From positions 1,054,001-1,118,000 of the forward strand of contig NZ_WXUB01000001.1 in assembly GCF_011799805.1 (NCBI RefSeq): 64,000 bases of DNA, read 5' to 3'. Positions 34,880 to 44,744 of the stretch are shown here, piece by piece. The notes below the pieces were generated by a model. The model was not told the origin of the DNA. It searched no databases and was given only the letters and a program-made list of their open reading frames with translations. Position 1 is the first letter of the stretch, and each line of letters opens with the position of its first letter. This DNA comes from Maribellus sediminis. Lineage in GTDB: Bacteria > Bacteroidota > Bacteroidia > Bacteroidales > Prolixibacteraceae. The position numbers and the translations under genes were made by a program.

Positions 34880-34916
34880 TGAGCCTGAAAAACGACTTTA
34901 TGTCAATTTCCGGCTG

Positions 34917-37337
34917 TTACTCTTTGTTTTTTACATATTTCTCCAGCCACTGGTCCTGTTCCCACAACATGTGCAGGATCGATTCCTTTGCAGCGTATCC
35001 GTGGCTTTCTTTTGGTAACATGACCAAACGAACAGGAGCACCAAGTCCTTTCAGCGCGTTAAAATAGCGCTCGCTTTGCAGCGGGTAAGTACCGGCGTTA
35101 TTATCGGCTTCTCCGTGAATCAGCAACAATGGAGTTTTCATTTTATCGGCGTGCATAAACGGCGACATGTTATAATAAATTTCAGGAGCTTCCCAATAGG
35201 TACGTTCTTCGCTTTGGAAGCCAAAAGGAGTAAGTGTCCGGTTATAGGCTCCGCTACGGGCGACACCAGCTGCAAAAAGATCGGAGTGCGATAGGAGGTT
35301 GGCAGTCATAAAGGCTCCGTAAGAGTGTCCGCCAACAGCAACTTTATTGCGATCGATGTAGCCCAGTTCATCAACAGCATCGATAGCTGCTTTGGCATTG
35401 GCCACCAGCTGCTTAATGAAGGTGTCGTTTGGTTCTTCGTCGCCTTCTCCCACAATGGGAAACGCTGCTCCGTCGAGAATGGCATAACCCCGGGTGACCC
35501 AGTAAATCATCGATCCGTAGGATGGATAGGTAAATGAATGTGGTGATGTAGTCACCTGTCCTGCAGTTGATGCATCTTTGTATTCGCGCGGGTAAGCCCA
35601 CATGATCATCGGCAGCTTTTCTTTTTTCTCCCTCTCGTATCCGGCCGGAAGATAAAGTGTTCCGGAAAGCTCGAGGCCATCTTCGCGTTTGTAGGTGATC
35701 ACTTCCTTGTAAATATCCTGGATGCTTTCGAATGGATTTTTAAAGTTGGTGATCTGTTGTGGTGCAATACGTTTTTTTATGTTCCGAATATAATAGTTCG
35801 GGTACTGCGTGCTGGTTTCCACACGGGTAAGCAGCACACCTTGAGGGGCGTCAATAACCTTCGCTATTCTTTCCAGGGTTTCTTTACCATCAGCCCGCCA
35901 TAAACGCTTTGTTTCTTTTGTTTTCAGATCGAATTCATCGAAAAACGGACGGATACCTTCCGGAGAATAGCCGGTTCCGTCGAGGTATAATTTGCCTTTT
36001 TCAATCTCCAGTGTATATTGGCCCAGTTCATTTCGCTGAGTTACAAATGAACCCGGATCGGCATAATTGTCCTGGTAATTCAGGTCGAATAATACTTCAG
36101 GTTCCGAACCCGGATTGGATGGATTGAAAAGGTAGGTTTTTGCATTTCGGGTATTCCACCAGCGATCGCGTGCAATGGCAATTTCGTCGTTACCCCAGGT
36201 AATTCCGGCATAACGTTGTTTTGTTTTGAGGATTGAAGTTGGTTCGCTGCTGAAGGGTGCATCCCACGAGAAAATTTCATCGCGGTAGTCAACCTCAACT
36301 TCAGGATCGCCTCCATCAAGTGCTTTGGCATAGTATAACGTTGCCGGTTTATCAGACCGCCACCGCATACTCCTGATTTCTTTGGTAGTCGCCATAAATC
36401 CTTTTGGCTGAACTTCTTCCAGGGGAACATCGCGGACAACTTTTACCAGTTTACCGTCTTTGTCGTAGATTGTTGTTTTTTGAGGAAAGCGGCTTAGGGT
36501 AACCAGGTAAGAAAAAGGCCGGTGCAAGGTCTCTACCATCACGTATTCGCCGTTGGGCGAAAATTGAAGACCCGCGTACATGGCTGTTTCTTTCCAGAGC
36601 TTTTTGTTTGCGTTCAGATCAACGGTATAAATGGTGGCACGCAAAAGCTGTTCAAAATTAAATTCATCGGCTTTGTCTTTCAGCAGGTCCTGATACGTCC
36701 TGTTTTGGGCCTTACTGCCGTCGCTTACCGATACCCGCGGTCCAGTCGGTATGGCAGTCGATTTGTCAATCAAAGGTTTACGGTCATCGGGAAGAAAACT
36801 AACCAATAACTTATCGTTGCTCTCGTACCATTCGTAAGGCCTTCCAATGTTGGCATTTAATGTAGCGTCAGTAAGTTTTTTACAAGTGGCGCTTGCAATG
36901 TCGAGCACCCACAATTCAACCCCTGTTTCAGTGGTATTGGTGAAAGCCATTTTACTTTGATCGGGCGACCAGGAAGCGTTTGCCAGTTGCGGATTTTCGG
37001 GCAAGCCACTTACCTGAGTTTCTTCAGGATTGCCAACCTTCATCAAAGTGATGTTGTAATAATAGCCATTTCGGCTACCAATGTTAGTTACCGGATTAAT
37101 GCGCAATCCGGCTAACCGAAGTTCTGTCTCCGACAACTCGGCAATGCTTTTGTATTGACTCCGGTACAACAAAACAATATTCTCGTTTTTGTAATCGAAA
37201 ACCGTTGAAGGAGCTAACGGGGCATCAACAAGGTCAAGAATTTCTTTGGGTGGTTTTTGGTAGGTCAGATCAACTTGCGCGTGGACGAGTCCGGCCAGCA
37301 AAATCAGAATAAAAGTAAGTGCAGTAATTTTTTTCAT
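34917..37337 (-). CDS. secreted S9 family serine peptidase (glutamyl-endopeptidase-like)
   Basis: 806 residues from the ATG at 37337 (MKKITALTFILILLAGLVHA, a clean signal peptide); an upstream ATG at 37361 would only add eight residues. A beta-propeller (about 40-520) is followed by an alpha/beta-hydrolase domain with the triad in GGHSYGAF (Ser), HGEADNNAG (Asp) and ESHGYA (His). The C-terminal sequence (PEIYYNMSPFMHADKMK, PLQSERYFNALKGLGAPV) resembles the S9D group related to plant chloroplast glutamyl peptidase. Role: periplasmic peptide degradation. Monocistronic. Confidence 0.92.
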   Translation of the reverse strand: MKKITALTFILILLAGLVHAQVDLTYQKPPKEILDLVDAPLAPSTVFDYKNENIVLLYRSQYKSIAELSETELRLAGLRINPVTNIGSRNGYYYNITLMKVGNPEETQVSGLPENPQLANASWSPDQSKMAFTNTTETGVELWVLDIASATCKKLTDATLNANIGRPYEWYESNDKLLVSFLPDDRKPLIDKSTAIPTGPRVSVSDGSKAQNRTYQDLLKDKADEFNFEQLLRATIYTVDLNANKKLWKETAMYAGLQFSPNGEYVMVETLHRPFSYLVTLSRFPQKTTIYDKDGKLVKVVRDVPLEEVQPKGFMATTKEIRSMRWRSDKPATLYYAKALDGGDPEVEVDYRDEIFSWDAPFSSEPTSILKTKQRYAGITWGNDEIAIARDRWWNTRNAKTYLFNPSNPGSEPEVLFDLNYQDNYADPGSFVTQRNELGQYTLEIEKGKLYLDGTGYSPEGIRPFFDEFDLKTKETKRLWRADGKETLERIAKVIDAPQGVLLTRVETSTQYPNYYIRNIKKRIAPQQITNFKNPFESIQDIYKEVITYKREDGLELSGTLYLPAGYEREKKEKLPMIMWAYPREYKDASTAGQVTTSPHSFTYPSYGSMIYWVTRGYAILDGAAFPIVGEGDEEPNDTFIKQLVANAKAAIDAVDELGYIDRNKVAVGGHSYGAFMTANLLSHSDLFAAGVARSGAYNRTLTPFGFQSEERTYWEAPEIYYNMSPFMHADKMKTPLLLIHGEADNNAGTYPLQSERYFNALKGLGAPVRLVMLPKESHGYAAKESILHMLWEQDQWLEKYVKNKE

Positions 37338-37953
37338 TTTTTTAGTATATGTGTTATACAATGGTTGAATTCGCTAAATTAGAAAATGACAACAAATTAT
37401 GAAACCGATAAGTTTGAATGAATTGTTAACGCGATTCGCAGTAAATCTCTTCTTTTAGCTTCCTCGTAGAAAAAAAATGATCGCATAAAACATAATTCAT
37501 GGCCCGATGTGAAACGATTTTTCCCGATCTGGGAAAGCTTAAGTTTTTGGCGTTGCCGTAAAGTATTGAAAATGAGGCATGTTTGATTTTTGGCCTGATG
37601 CTTGCTTTTAATGGCACAAGAAGTTCATTAAATATTGGTAGGACGATTTCTACAACTGATTGGTTTTATATTTGGGTTTGTAATGTCAATCATCTAAAAA
37701 AAGCGTCATATTAGTTCTATCAATAATTACAATAAAAAAAACCGTTCAATTCTGAACGGTTTTTTTGTTGGGTTCTATTTCAAAAAGCGTCAAAAAATAT
37801 TGGCTTAAAACCAAGTTCAATTTTTTTGTAAATAAGTTGAGTTTTGCGTCCACTCACAAATATATTCCCTTAAACGAGGAAAGGTAACCAGGAAATCGGG
37901 GCTTTTTAATCAAAAATGGCCTATTTTAAAATCATTCAAGATAAGCAGTACAT
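37338..37953. other. intergenic region, 616 bp
   Basis: Contains the upstream region of the S9 peptidase and one hairpin terminator. The short open frame at 37426-37617 (minus) has no recognisable protein features, and I do not count it as a gene. Confidence 0.5.
37734..37767. terminator. hairpin terminator
   Basis: Stem ACCGTTC / GAACGGT (loop AATTCT) with long flanking A- and T-runs. Probably ends the minus-strand glycosidase operon, although it lies about 190 bp after its last stop. Confidence 0.7.
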
Positions 37954-39828
37954 TTAATAATTCACGACATCCGATATTTCCGGTTGATCCAATTGCAGCT
38001 CGTTCCCGGGAGTTTGTTTTAAAAGAATGTTTTTTCCAAGCAAATCTTCCGACAGTTGATTGCCTCCGAGCTTTATGTTTTTGCAGTATTCGAAACTGAA
38101 AGTATATAAGCGTTCGTGGTAGGGCTCGAAATTAAAACTACGGCTTAATGTATTGCCTTCGAATGCCAGGCCATCGACCGAGCGTGCAAAAAGCACCGGG
38201 AAATCAAAGGGATGAAATTCATTGTTTATAATTCGGATGTTCCGATGGAAGGCAGGTGCACTGTCATCGAGTTTCGGGATGATGGGGTAGATGGAAATAA
38301 TGGCCTCACAAAACTGATAGGGGCTGGTGTTGCAGAGGTCAGAAAACGTATTGTTTTGTATCAGTACGTCATTAACTGCTCCCGATTCGAACCAGCCGTT
38401 GGCATCGCCGGAAATCAGAATGGCGCTGCCGCTCGATTCAAAAACATTGTTTTCGATCAGCACTTTCCCGGGTGTGGAAACCAGCAGTCCACGGGCGCGG
38501 CAATTCCCGAAATGATTGTTTCGTACAGTTAGATCGGGTGACCAGGTAAGGTTTTCCAGCGCATCGCCCACCTGTAATTCTTTTGGAACCGGGGCAGCCA
38601 GTGTCAGCATGAAATTCTCATTATCGATCGTTTTAAATTCAAGGACTTCTCCTTTCCCAAGAGAATTCATTCGCTCGTTTTCGATAAAACTGATCTTGTC
38701 GCCTTTGTGTCCCCAGGTCATGCCAACACTCTGGTGATGCATGAAGCGGCATTTGAGCTGTGTTGGCGAAACAATCTGCTGAATCTGGACACTGGTGCCG
38801 TGCACATTCACAGGATCGTCCATCAAACCGGCAAATTCGCAGTTTTGTATATTTATCTGGCCTTTGCAATTCGACACCTGAATGCCATCGTCGCCACCAC
38901 CGAAATACCGATTTTTTCCCGGATTCGGAACTGCCCGGTAAGCATCGAAAGTAAGGTCTTCGCTAAACTGTGCCAGAATTCCCAGTCCGGTTGCATGATA
39001 CAGGTTAATGTTCTGCACTTTCACATTTTTCGACTCGTTGATAAATATGCCTGAATGGGCCCGCTCGGCGTGGCGTAAAACCAGGAAATTACGTTCTTTG
39101 GGTTGGCGGGTAAAATGATTGTTTAGCCGAACGATTCCGGGCATGGTGGTTACAGCTTCATATTCCTGCCAGTGATCGCCTAAACAACCCTTGTCGCCGG
39201 TTTGAGGAACAATGTATCGCCCCTTTCGATCGAACTCCATGGTACTTCGCCAGATATTTTTCTTGCTGCGGTTTACATCGAACCAGAGTTTGCCATCTTC
39301 AATCCGGTAGGGTGTTTCCCTGAAATCGATGGCCAGATCGATGTAATGATCTGTAACTTTCAATACTTCGCCCTGGGCGATCAGCGGATTTTGCCAGTCG
39401 ATACTCAGGTTTTTCAACACAATATTGCTGCAATTGTCGAAAGTAAACGGCTGCATCTGCTCGTGAAAGATCAGCGTGCTTCCGCGTCCGTCGATGGTCA
39501 GGTTATGCACATTTTCAAAAAGAAAAGCGCATACTTTCGGATTTACATCAGTGGTGTTCGATTCGTAGTAAACCTTGGTTTTTGCACCATCGGGATAGAA
39601 ATGATACACTCCGGGTCGAAAAACAAGGACCTTCGGAGCATTGTCTTTCAGCAGGTCGTCATCCAGTGCCTTATTGATGTATTTAATGCAGTTTTTGTCC
39701 TTCGTACGCTGAAGTCCGTATTCTTTTAGGAAAATGTAAGTCGTGTCGCTTGCTACCCGATTTTCAGCAGCTAAATTCAAAGTTGTAAAGCAAAGGAAAA
39801 CGATGGAAAGAATCAGGTTCGACTTCAT
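37954..39828 (-). CDS. secreted right-handed beta-helix protein, probable GH110 alpha-1,3-galactosidase
   Basis: 624 residues, signal peptide MKSNLILSIVFLCFTTLNLAA. The body is a right-handed parallel beta-helix: LTIDGRGSTLIFHEQ, NIVLKNLSIDWQNP, VKVQNINLYHATGLGILAQF, INIQNCEFAGLMDDPVNVHG, VLIENNVFESSGSAILISG. The stretches GGGDDGIQVSNCKG and GLMDDPVNVHGT recall GH110 exo-alpha-galactosidases of Bacteroides, which remove terminal alpha-1,3-galactose. The GH110 call rests on remembered motifs; other polysaccharide-acting beta-helix families are possible. It is the last gene of a likely operon with a sulfatase and a VOC protein (24 and 60 bp gaps). Confidence 0.65.
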   Translation of the reverse strand: MKSNLILSIVFLCFTTLNLAAENRVASDTTYIFLKEYGLQRTKDKNCIKYINKALDDDLLKDNAPKVLVFRPGVYHFYPDGAKTKVYYESNTTDVNPKVCAFLFENVHNLTIDGRGSTLIFHEQMQPFTFDNCSNIVLKNLSIDWQNPLIAQGEVLKVTDHYIDLAIDFRETPYRIEDGKLWFDVNRSKKNIWRSTMEFDRKGRYIVPQTGDKGCLGDHWQEYEAVTTMPGIVRLNNHFTRQPKERNFLVLRHAERAHSGIFINESKNVKVQNINLYHATGLGILAQFSEDLTFDAYRAVPNPGKNRYFGGGDDGIQVSNCKGQINIQNCEFAGLMDDPVNVHGTSVQIQQIVSPTQLKCRFMHHQSVGMTWGHKGDKISFIENERMNSLGKGEVLEFKTIDNENFMLTLAAPVPKELQVGDALENLTWSPDLTVRNNHFGNCRARGLLVSTPGKVLIENNVFESSGSAILISGDANGWFESGAVNDVLIQNNTFSDLCNTSPYQFCEAIISIYPIIPKLDDSAPAFHRNIRIINNEFHPFDFPVLFARSVDGLAFEGNTLSRSFNFEPYHERLYTFSFEYCKNIKLGGNQLSEDLLGKNILLKQTPGNELQLDQPEISDVVNY

Positions 39829-39852
39829 GGCAAAATCTTTCCCGCAAGATAA

Positions 39853-40269
39853 TTATTTTGTGGTTTTTCCTTCGTACATCTTTTCAAAAACCTGGTCAAC
39901 CGGCTCCCATAATTCGATCTTATTGTTCTCAGGATCGAGGATGTGCACAAACTTTCCGTATTCGTAAGTTTCAATTTCGTCGCAGATGATAACTCCGGCT
40001 TCCCGCAATTCTTCCACCAGCTTTTCAATGTTTTCAACCCGGTAATTGATCATGAATTCTTTTTCCGAAGGCTGAAAATATTCGGTATCTTCTTTGAACG
40101 GACTCCACACCGAGTAGGCCTTGTTTTCAGGTTTATCCGATTCGCGAAACTCAAACACCGAACCATATTCGTTGGTTACCAATCCGAGATTCCTGGCATA
40201 CCAGTCTTTCATAAGCTCCGGGTCTTTTGTTTTGAAAAAGATGCCGCCAAGTCCTGTTACTTTTTTCAT
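39853..40269 (-). CDS. VOC-family (glyoxalase-fold) protein
   Basis: 138 residues with two beta-alpha-beta-beta-beta modules: VTGLGGIFFKTKDPELMKDW and the closing FVHILDPENNKIELWEP, the latter carrying the conserved metal-binding Glu of the fold. No signal peptide. VOC proteins include glyoxalases, dioxygenases and antibiotic-resistance proteins; nothing indicates the substrate. It lies between a sulfatase and the beta-helix glycosidase, probably as a passenger in the same operon. Confidence 0.85.
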   Translation of the reverse strand: MKKVTGLGGIFFKTKDPELMKDWYARNLGLVTNEYGSVFEFRESDKPENKAYSVWSPFKEDTEYFQPSEKEFMINYRVENIEKLVEELREAGVIICDEIETYEYGKFVHILDPENNKIELWEPVDQVFEKMYEGKTTK

Positions 40270-40329
40270 GTTGCGAATTACGTTGTTAGAAAGTATGTTC
40301 TGGTATAAGGAGCCAACTGCGCTAAAAGT

Positions 40330-42093
40330 TTAGTTCTCGTTTATTTTTTTTAGCAACAGAAGTCTGAAATCCATCACCTGCCTGCCCGGTATTTTGGTTG
40401 CTTGCAGGCTGAGCTCACCCGTTCCTTTCGTTAAGTGGATACTTCCAATATTTGTTCTTTTGAAATCTTTGACATACCCTTCCATTCGCGGATAAATATC
40501 AGTGTCTTTTTTCAACGGCGGATCGAAGGCCTCACTCAGTAAGAAATCGAGGACCGCACCCTTGTAACTCAGTCGAACGGCAGAGCCAATATCCTCGGGA
40601 GGGCAGGTATAAAATAATTCAACCTCGTAAGTACCGCTGTTCAGCACTTCCACATCAAAAGTAATTGTATCATTTATATTGGTCCAGTTGGTGAAGTAAG
40701 TGCAGTTCGGGTGTTTATTCGAGCGCAGTATATTTCCATGAGGAACAGCATCACGCGCCGGGAGTTGGGTGTATTCCATCGAAGTGTGGCCAATGGTAAA
40801 AGGTCTTTTTACAGATGGATCCAATTCTGACAAAACATCTTTTTTCCAGGATTCTTTTGCTGTTGAAAGCCTTTTAAATGCTTCTGGAAACTCTTGCGCC
40901 ACGTTTTTGGATTGGCCGGGATCGTTCTCCATATCAAAAAGCCGATCTTCCTGATCGAGTCGGAATTTCTGTGACCGGACACTGGTTTTTCCTGCCCAGT
41001 AGTTTACCAGTATTCGATCGTCCCATTCTGGGTTTTCATCCAGTAAAAGGGTTTTCAGGCTTTTCCCATCCGGCTGTTTTGGAGTATTCAGTTCAATTCC
41101 GGAAAGCTCGCTGAGTGTGGGAAACAAATCAATGGCACCGGCAATCTGTTTTATTACTTTTCCTTTCGGCAGCACGCCGCTCCAATTCATGATCATCGGA
41201 GAGCGAACTCCACCCTCGTCTGTTGAGCCTTTTTTACCTTTCATTCCTCCATTCCAGCGCCAGTCGTTAGGCCCGTTGTCGGAGAGATAAATCACGATGG
41301 TATTTTCTGCCAGGCCCAGTTCCTCAATTTTTCGGGTTATCCTTCCAACGTTCCAGTCAATATTCTCGCACATGGCCAACGCAGCCCGGGTGAAATCGAT
41401 GTCCTCCTTTTCTTTATCGCGGTGAAACATCGATAGTTCCTTGTGCTCAAACTTATCCCAATATGCTTTTGGAGCCTGCATGGGGGAATGCGGTGTATTA
41501 AACGGCAGGTAAAGAAAAAAGGGCTGATCTTTGTGATCTTCCATAAACTGCAGCCCGTGATCGGTAAAATCGTCGATGGTAAAACCATTCCCTTTTACAA
41601 TGTCGCCGTTATGTTCAAGCATCGGACTAAAATAGTTTCCCCAGTGGCCGGAACAAAAACCATAGAAATCATCAAATCCGCGTGAATTTGGATGATAAGG
41701 AGCCTGCATGCCGTTGTGCCATTTTCCATAGGCAGCAGTGGCGTAACCCGCACTTTTAAATACTTCGGCAATGGTTGTTTCATCCGTGTCAAGGCGCTCG
41801 CCGCCCGAACTGGTAGAATATACTCCGCCCCGTACATGATACCTTCCGGTAAGTAACTCGGCACGTGTAGGCGAGCACACCGCACAAACATAAAAGCGGT
41901 CGAAAGTTACTCCCGTTTCCGCCAATTTGTCGATATTGGGCGTTTCAATATTGGTATTTCCGTTAATGCTCAGATCACCCCAAGCCTGGTCGTCGGACAA
42001 TATAATTACGATATTGGGTTTGGACGGAGACTGTTTGTTTGTGCAGGCATTAAAAAAAAGAGAAGCCAGAAGTAATAAGATCAGGTTTTTCAC
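40330..42093 (-). CDS. formylglycine-dependent sulfatase (S1 family), lipoprotein
   Basis: 587 residues. A lipoprotein signal ends at FFNAC (Cys17). The alkaline-phosphatase-like sulfatase domain has metal ligands Asp34/Asp35 (ILSDDQAWGD), the maturation motif CSPTRAELLTGR with Cys73 as the residue turned into formylglycine, GKWHNG and YLSDNGPN. The last about 150 residues are an extra beta-rich domain (GTYEVELFYTCPPEDIGSAV) that may bind carbohydrate. It likely desulfates a marine or mucin-type glycan at the cell surface. The anaerobic maturase is not in the window. First gene of the probable operon with a VOC protein and a GH110-like protein. Confidence 0.92.
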   Translation of the reverse strand: MKNLILLLLASLFFNACTNKQSPSKPNIVIILSDDQAWGDLSINGNTNIETPNIDKLAETGVTFDRFYVCAVCSPTRAELLTGRYHVRGGVYSTSSGGERLDTDETTIAEVFKSAGYATAAYGKWHNGMQAPYHPNSRGFDDFYGFCSGHWGNYFSPMLEHNGDIVKGNGFTIDDFTDHGLQFMEDHKDQPFFLYLPFNTPHSPMQAPKAYWDKFEHKELSMFHRDKEKEDIDFTRAALAMCENIDWNVGRITRKIEELGLAENTIVIYLSDNGPNDWRWNGGMKGKKGSTDEGGVRSPMIMNWSGVLPKGKVIKQIAGAIDLFPTLSELSGIELNTPKQPDGKSLKTLLLDENPEWDDRILVNYWAGKTSVRSQKFRLDQEDRLFDMENDPGQSKNVAQEFPEAFKRLSTAKESWKKDVLSELDPSVKRPFTIGHTSMEYTQLPARDAVPHGNILRSNKHPNCTYFTNWTNINDTITFDVEVLNSGTYEVELFYTCPPEDIGSAVRLSYKGAVLDFLLSEAFDPPLKKDTDIYPRMEGYVKDFKRTNIGSIHLTKGTGELSLQATKIPGRQVMDFRLLLLKKINEN

Positions 42094-42251
42094 AATAGCA
42101 GGTTTAAGTTGATTTTAAAAATAGAAAAACCAATCTGTTTTATCGCCTCAAAAAGGAAATATTCTTTTCTTAAAATTCTGATTTACCATAAAACTGAATT
42201 GAAACGGAAAAGAGCTACAGTTTCACCTGCAGAAATGCAGTTTTCTTTTTC

Positions 42252-44744
42252 TTACAATGCCAGGTTTACCACCGTGATCCCGGCGCCGCCAAAATCAACA
42301 TGTTCGTCCTTGTAGTTGCGAACCATGGGTTCCGAACGCAAATAATCGCGGATGGTTTGTTTCAGAATGCCGTGTCCTTTACCGTGCAGGATGCGGAGTT
42401 GTCCCACTTCGAACATAATGGCCTCGTCGATAAATTCGGTGATCTTTGCAATGGCTTCGTCAACGCGTTGCCCGCGAATATCGATCTCGGGTTTGAAGGT
42501 CAGGCGGCGTTCCGAGAAATTTTCGGTCACCCTGGTGGCACGTGCACCTCTTGTTTTGTCGAGCTTTTTTGCTTCGTTATTACTGATGCGCTCAATGTTT
42601 TTTCGCGGGATGGTGGTCATCAGCTGGCCAAAAGCAACCACGGCATTTTTCTCGTTTACTTCGATGAGGTCGCCGATGGTGTCCTGTCCTTTTAAACGCA
42701 CTTTATCGCCCGGACGCAGTTCAATGCGTTCTTCAAGCTTGTCTTGCGGAATGGACTTTTTAAATTCCTCGGGGCGGCGTTTATTTCGGTTCGACTCGCG
42801 CTGACGTAGTTTGTCCATTTTACCGGCAATCTGCTGGTCATCGGCCATCGATTTTTTTCCAACCTCTTTTTTCAGCGCATCCAGGCTTTCGCGTGCTTCG
42901 CGGGTTTTTTCCTTGTCGGCCTGTGCCTGCTTGATCTCACGGATGGTATTTTCGATGCGTTTGTTAACGTCTTTCAGCAAGGCATCAGCTTCTTCCTTCG
43001 CCTTTTTCAGGATCTCCTTGCGCTGTTTCTGAATCTCTTCCAGCTCGCTTTGGTAATTCTCCGCCGTGTTGTCCAGTATCTTTTCCACCTTGCGGATCTT
43101 CATCCGTTTGGTTTCCCAGTAGCGCTTGTCACGGTCGATCTGGCGCAGGTTGCGGTCGAAATCAATATGGTCTTTACCGATCTTCTCGGTGGCTTTTTCA
43201 AGAATGTCTTCGGGCAACCCGATTTTACGTGCTATTTCAAAAGCAAAGGAACTTCCCGGTTTCCCGATCTCCAGTTTGAAAAGCGGATTCATCAGGTGCG
43301 AATCGTACAGCATGGCGCCGTTTACAATCCCATCGGCCGATGAGGCAAAGTGCTTGAGGTTGGTATAGTGCGTGGTAATTACGCCAAATGTACGCAGCTG
43401 GTTCAACTTGTCGAGGATAGCTTCGGCAATCGATCCGCCCAGCATGGGCTCGGTTCCGGTTCCGAATTCATCGATCAGTACCAGTGTTTTTTCATCAGAA
43501 TTACGCACGAAATGTTTCATGTTCATCAGGTGCGAACTGTAGGTACTCAAGTCGTTGTCCATCGATTGTTCGTCGCCGATGTCGATAAACAGTTGATTGA
43601 AAATACCTGTTTTACTGCCTTCGCTGATCGGGATGAGCAAACCGCACTGCAACATGTATTGCAACAAACCGGTGGTTTTCAGACACACCGATTTACCCCC
43701 GGCATTCGGACCTGATATCAGCAGAATGTGTTCTTCGTCGGTGAGTTTTATATCCAGCGGAACGATCTTGCGGTTTTCCCTGCGCAGCGTTTGCTGCAAA
43801 AGCGGATGAATGGCGTGGTACCATTCAATCAGCGACTCCTCGTGCAGTTCAGGATTGATGGCATCGAACTCGACAGCCAGCAAAGCCTTTGCCCGCAGAA
43901 AATCGATTTCGCCCAGGAAGTCGTAGGAATAAAACAGCTCGTCGAGGTAGGGGCGGATGTCATTCGAAAAGTTGGTAAGGATCTTGATCACTTCGCGGCG
44001 TTCGGCATATTCCAGTTCACGGATCTCGTTGTTGAGTTCCACAATTTCTGTAGGCTCGATGTACGAGGTTTTTCCGGTAGCCGATTCGTCGTAAACAATG
44101 CCTTTCAATTTGCGTTTGTTGGCGGCAGGCACCGGGATAACAGCGCGCCCGTCGCGGATGGATACGGCGGCATCTTCATCCACCCAGCCATCTTTCTGCG
44201 CCTGTTTTAGTATGCTGTGCAGGCGTTTCGACATGCTCGACTGCATATTAAAAATGCTGCGGCGTATCTGTGCCAACTCGGGCGAGGCATTGTCGCGTAT
44301 CTTTCCAAATTTATTGATGATGGTGTCGATGCGGTCGTAAATGTAAGGGAACACCTGAACGTTGGCAGTTTTTTCCTTTAGCCGCGGAAAAACTTCCTCT
44401 TCCTGTTTGGCAAAAAAATTAACGATGGCCCGCACGGCTTCCAGCGAACGTTTCAGGTCGAAGAGCTCAACGGGCTCGAGGAAACGGCCTTCGATACGAA
44501 TTTTTTTCAGTGCTTCGCGCAGGTCGTAATAGTGCCCGGCAGGAAAATTATCGTGTTCGCGTACGATCCTGCAAAATTCTTCGGTGAGCCCCAGTTGCAG
44601 CGCAATGGCCTCGTACGAAGTTTGAAACTGCATCGCTTCCACCCATTCCGTTCCCATGGTGCTGATGCATTTGTTACTCAGCATTTCACGGATGCGGTCG
44701 AAACCAATTTTCGCCTCAAAATTATTTGGATAGATGTTTTGCAT
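42252..44744 (-). CDS. mutS2: MutS2 family ATPase/endonuclease
   Basis: 830 residues from the ATG at 44744 (MQNIYPNNFEAKIGF). MutS core and lever domains are followed by the ABC-type ATPase (Walker A GPNAGGKS at about 345-352, signature STYSSHLMNMKHF, Walker B LVLIDEFGTGTEP), a long charged coiled coil (about 520-650) and a C-terminal Smr domain with DIRGQRVDEA and LRILHGKGHGILK. It lacks the mismatch-recognition N-terminal domain of MutS. Known MutS2 proteins suppress homologous recombination or act on collided ribosomes. Cytoplasmic, monocistronic. It marks the end of the core-like region before the repeat-rich segment. Confidence 0.95.
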   Translation of the reverse strand: MQNIYPNNFEAKIGFDRIREMLSNKCISTMGTEWVEAMQFQTSYEAIALQLGLTEEFCRIVREHDNFPAGHYYDLREALKKIRIEGRFLEPVELFDLKRSLEAVRAIVNFFAKQEEEVFPRLKEKTANVQVFPYIYDRIDTIINKFGKIRDNASPELAQIRRSIFNMQSSMSKRLHSILKQAQKDGWVDEDAAVSIRDGRAVIPVPAANKRKLKGIVYDESATGKTSYIEPTEIVELNNEIRELEYAERREVIKILTNFSNDIRPYLDELFYSYDFLGEIDFLRAKALLAVEFDAINPELHEESLIEWYHAIHPLLQQTLRRENRKIVPLDIKLTDEEHILLISGPNAGGKSVCLKTTGLLQYMLQCGLLIPISEGSKTGIFNQLFIDIGDEQSMDNDLSTYSSHLMNMKHFVRNSDEKTLVLIDEFGTGTEPMLGGSIAEAILDKLNQLRTFGVITTHYTNLKHFASSADGIVNGAMLYDSHLMNPLFKLEIGKPGSSFAFEIARKIGLPEDILEKATEKIGKDHIDFDRNLRQIDRDKRYWETKRMKIRKVEKILDNTAENYQSELEEIQKQRKEILKKAKEEADALLKDVNKRIENTIREIKQAQADKEKTREARESLDALKKEVGKKSMADDQQIAGKMDKLRQRESNRNKRRPEEFKKSIPQDKLEERIELRPGDKVRLKGQDTIGDLIEVNEKNAVVAFGQLMTTIPRKNIERISNNEAKKLDKTRGARATRVTENFSERRLTFKPEIDIRGQRVDEAIAKITEFIDEAIMFEVGQLRILHGKGHGILKQTIRDYLRSEPMVRNYKDEHVDFGGAGITVVNLAL

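Noticed and set aside
37426-37617. 63-residue minus-strand frame in the gap before the S9 peptidase
   Set aside because: No start context, no domain and unusual composition; treated as intergenic.
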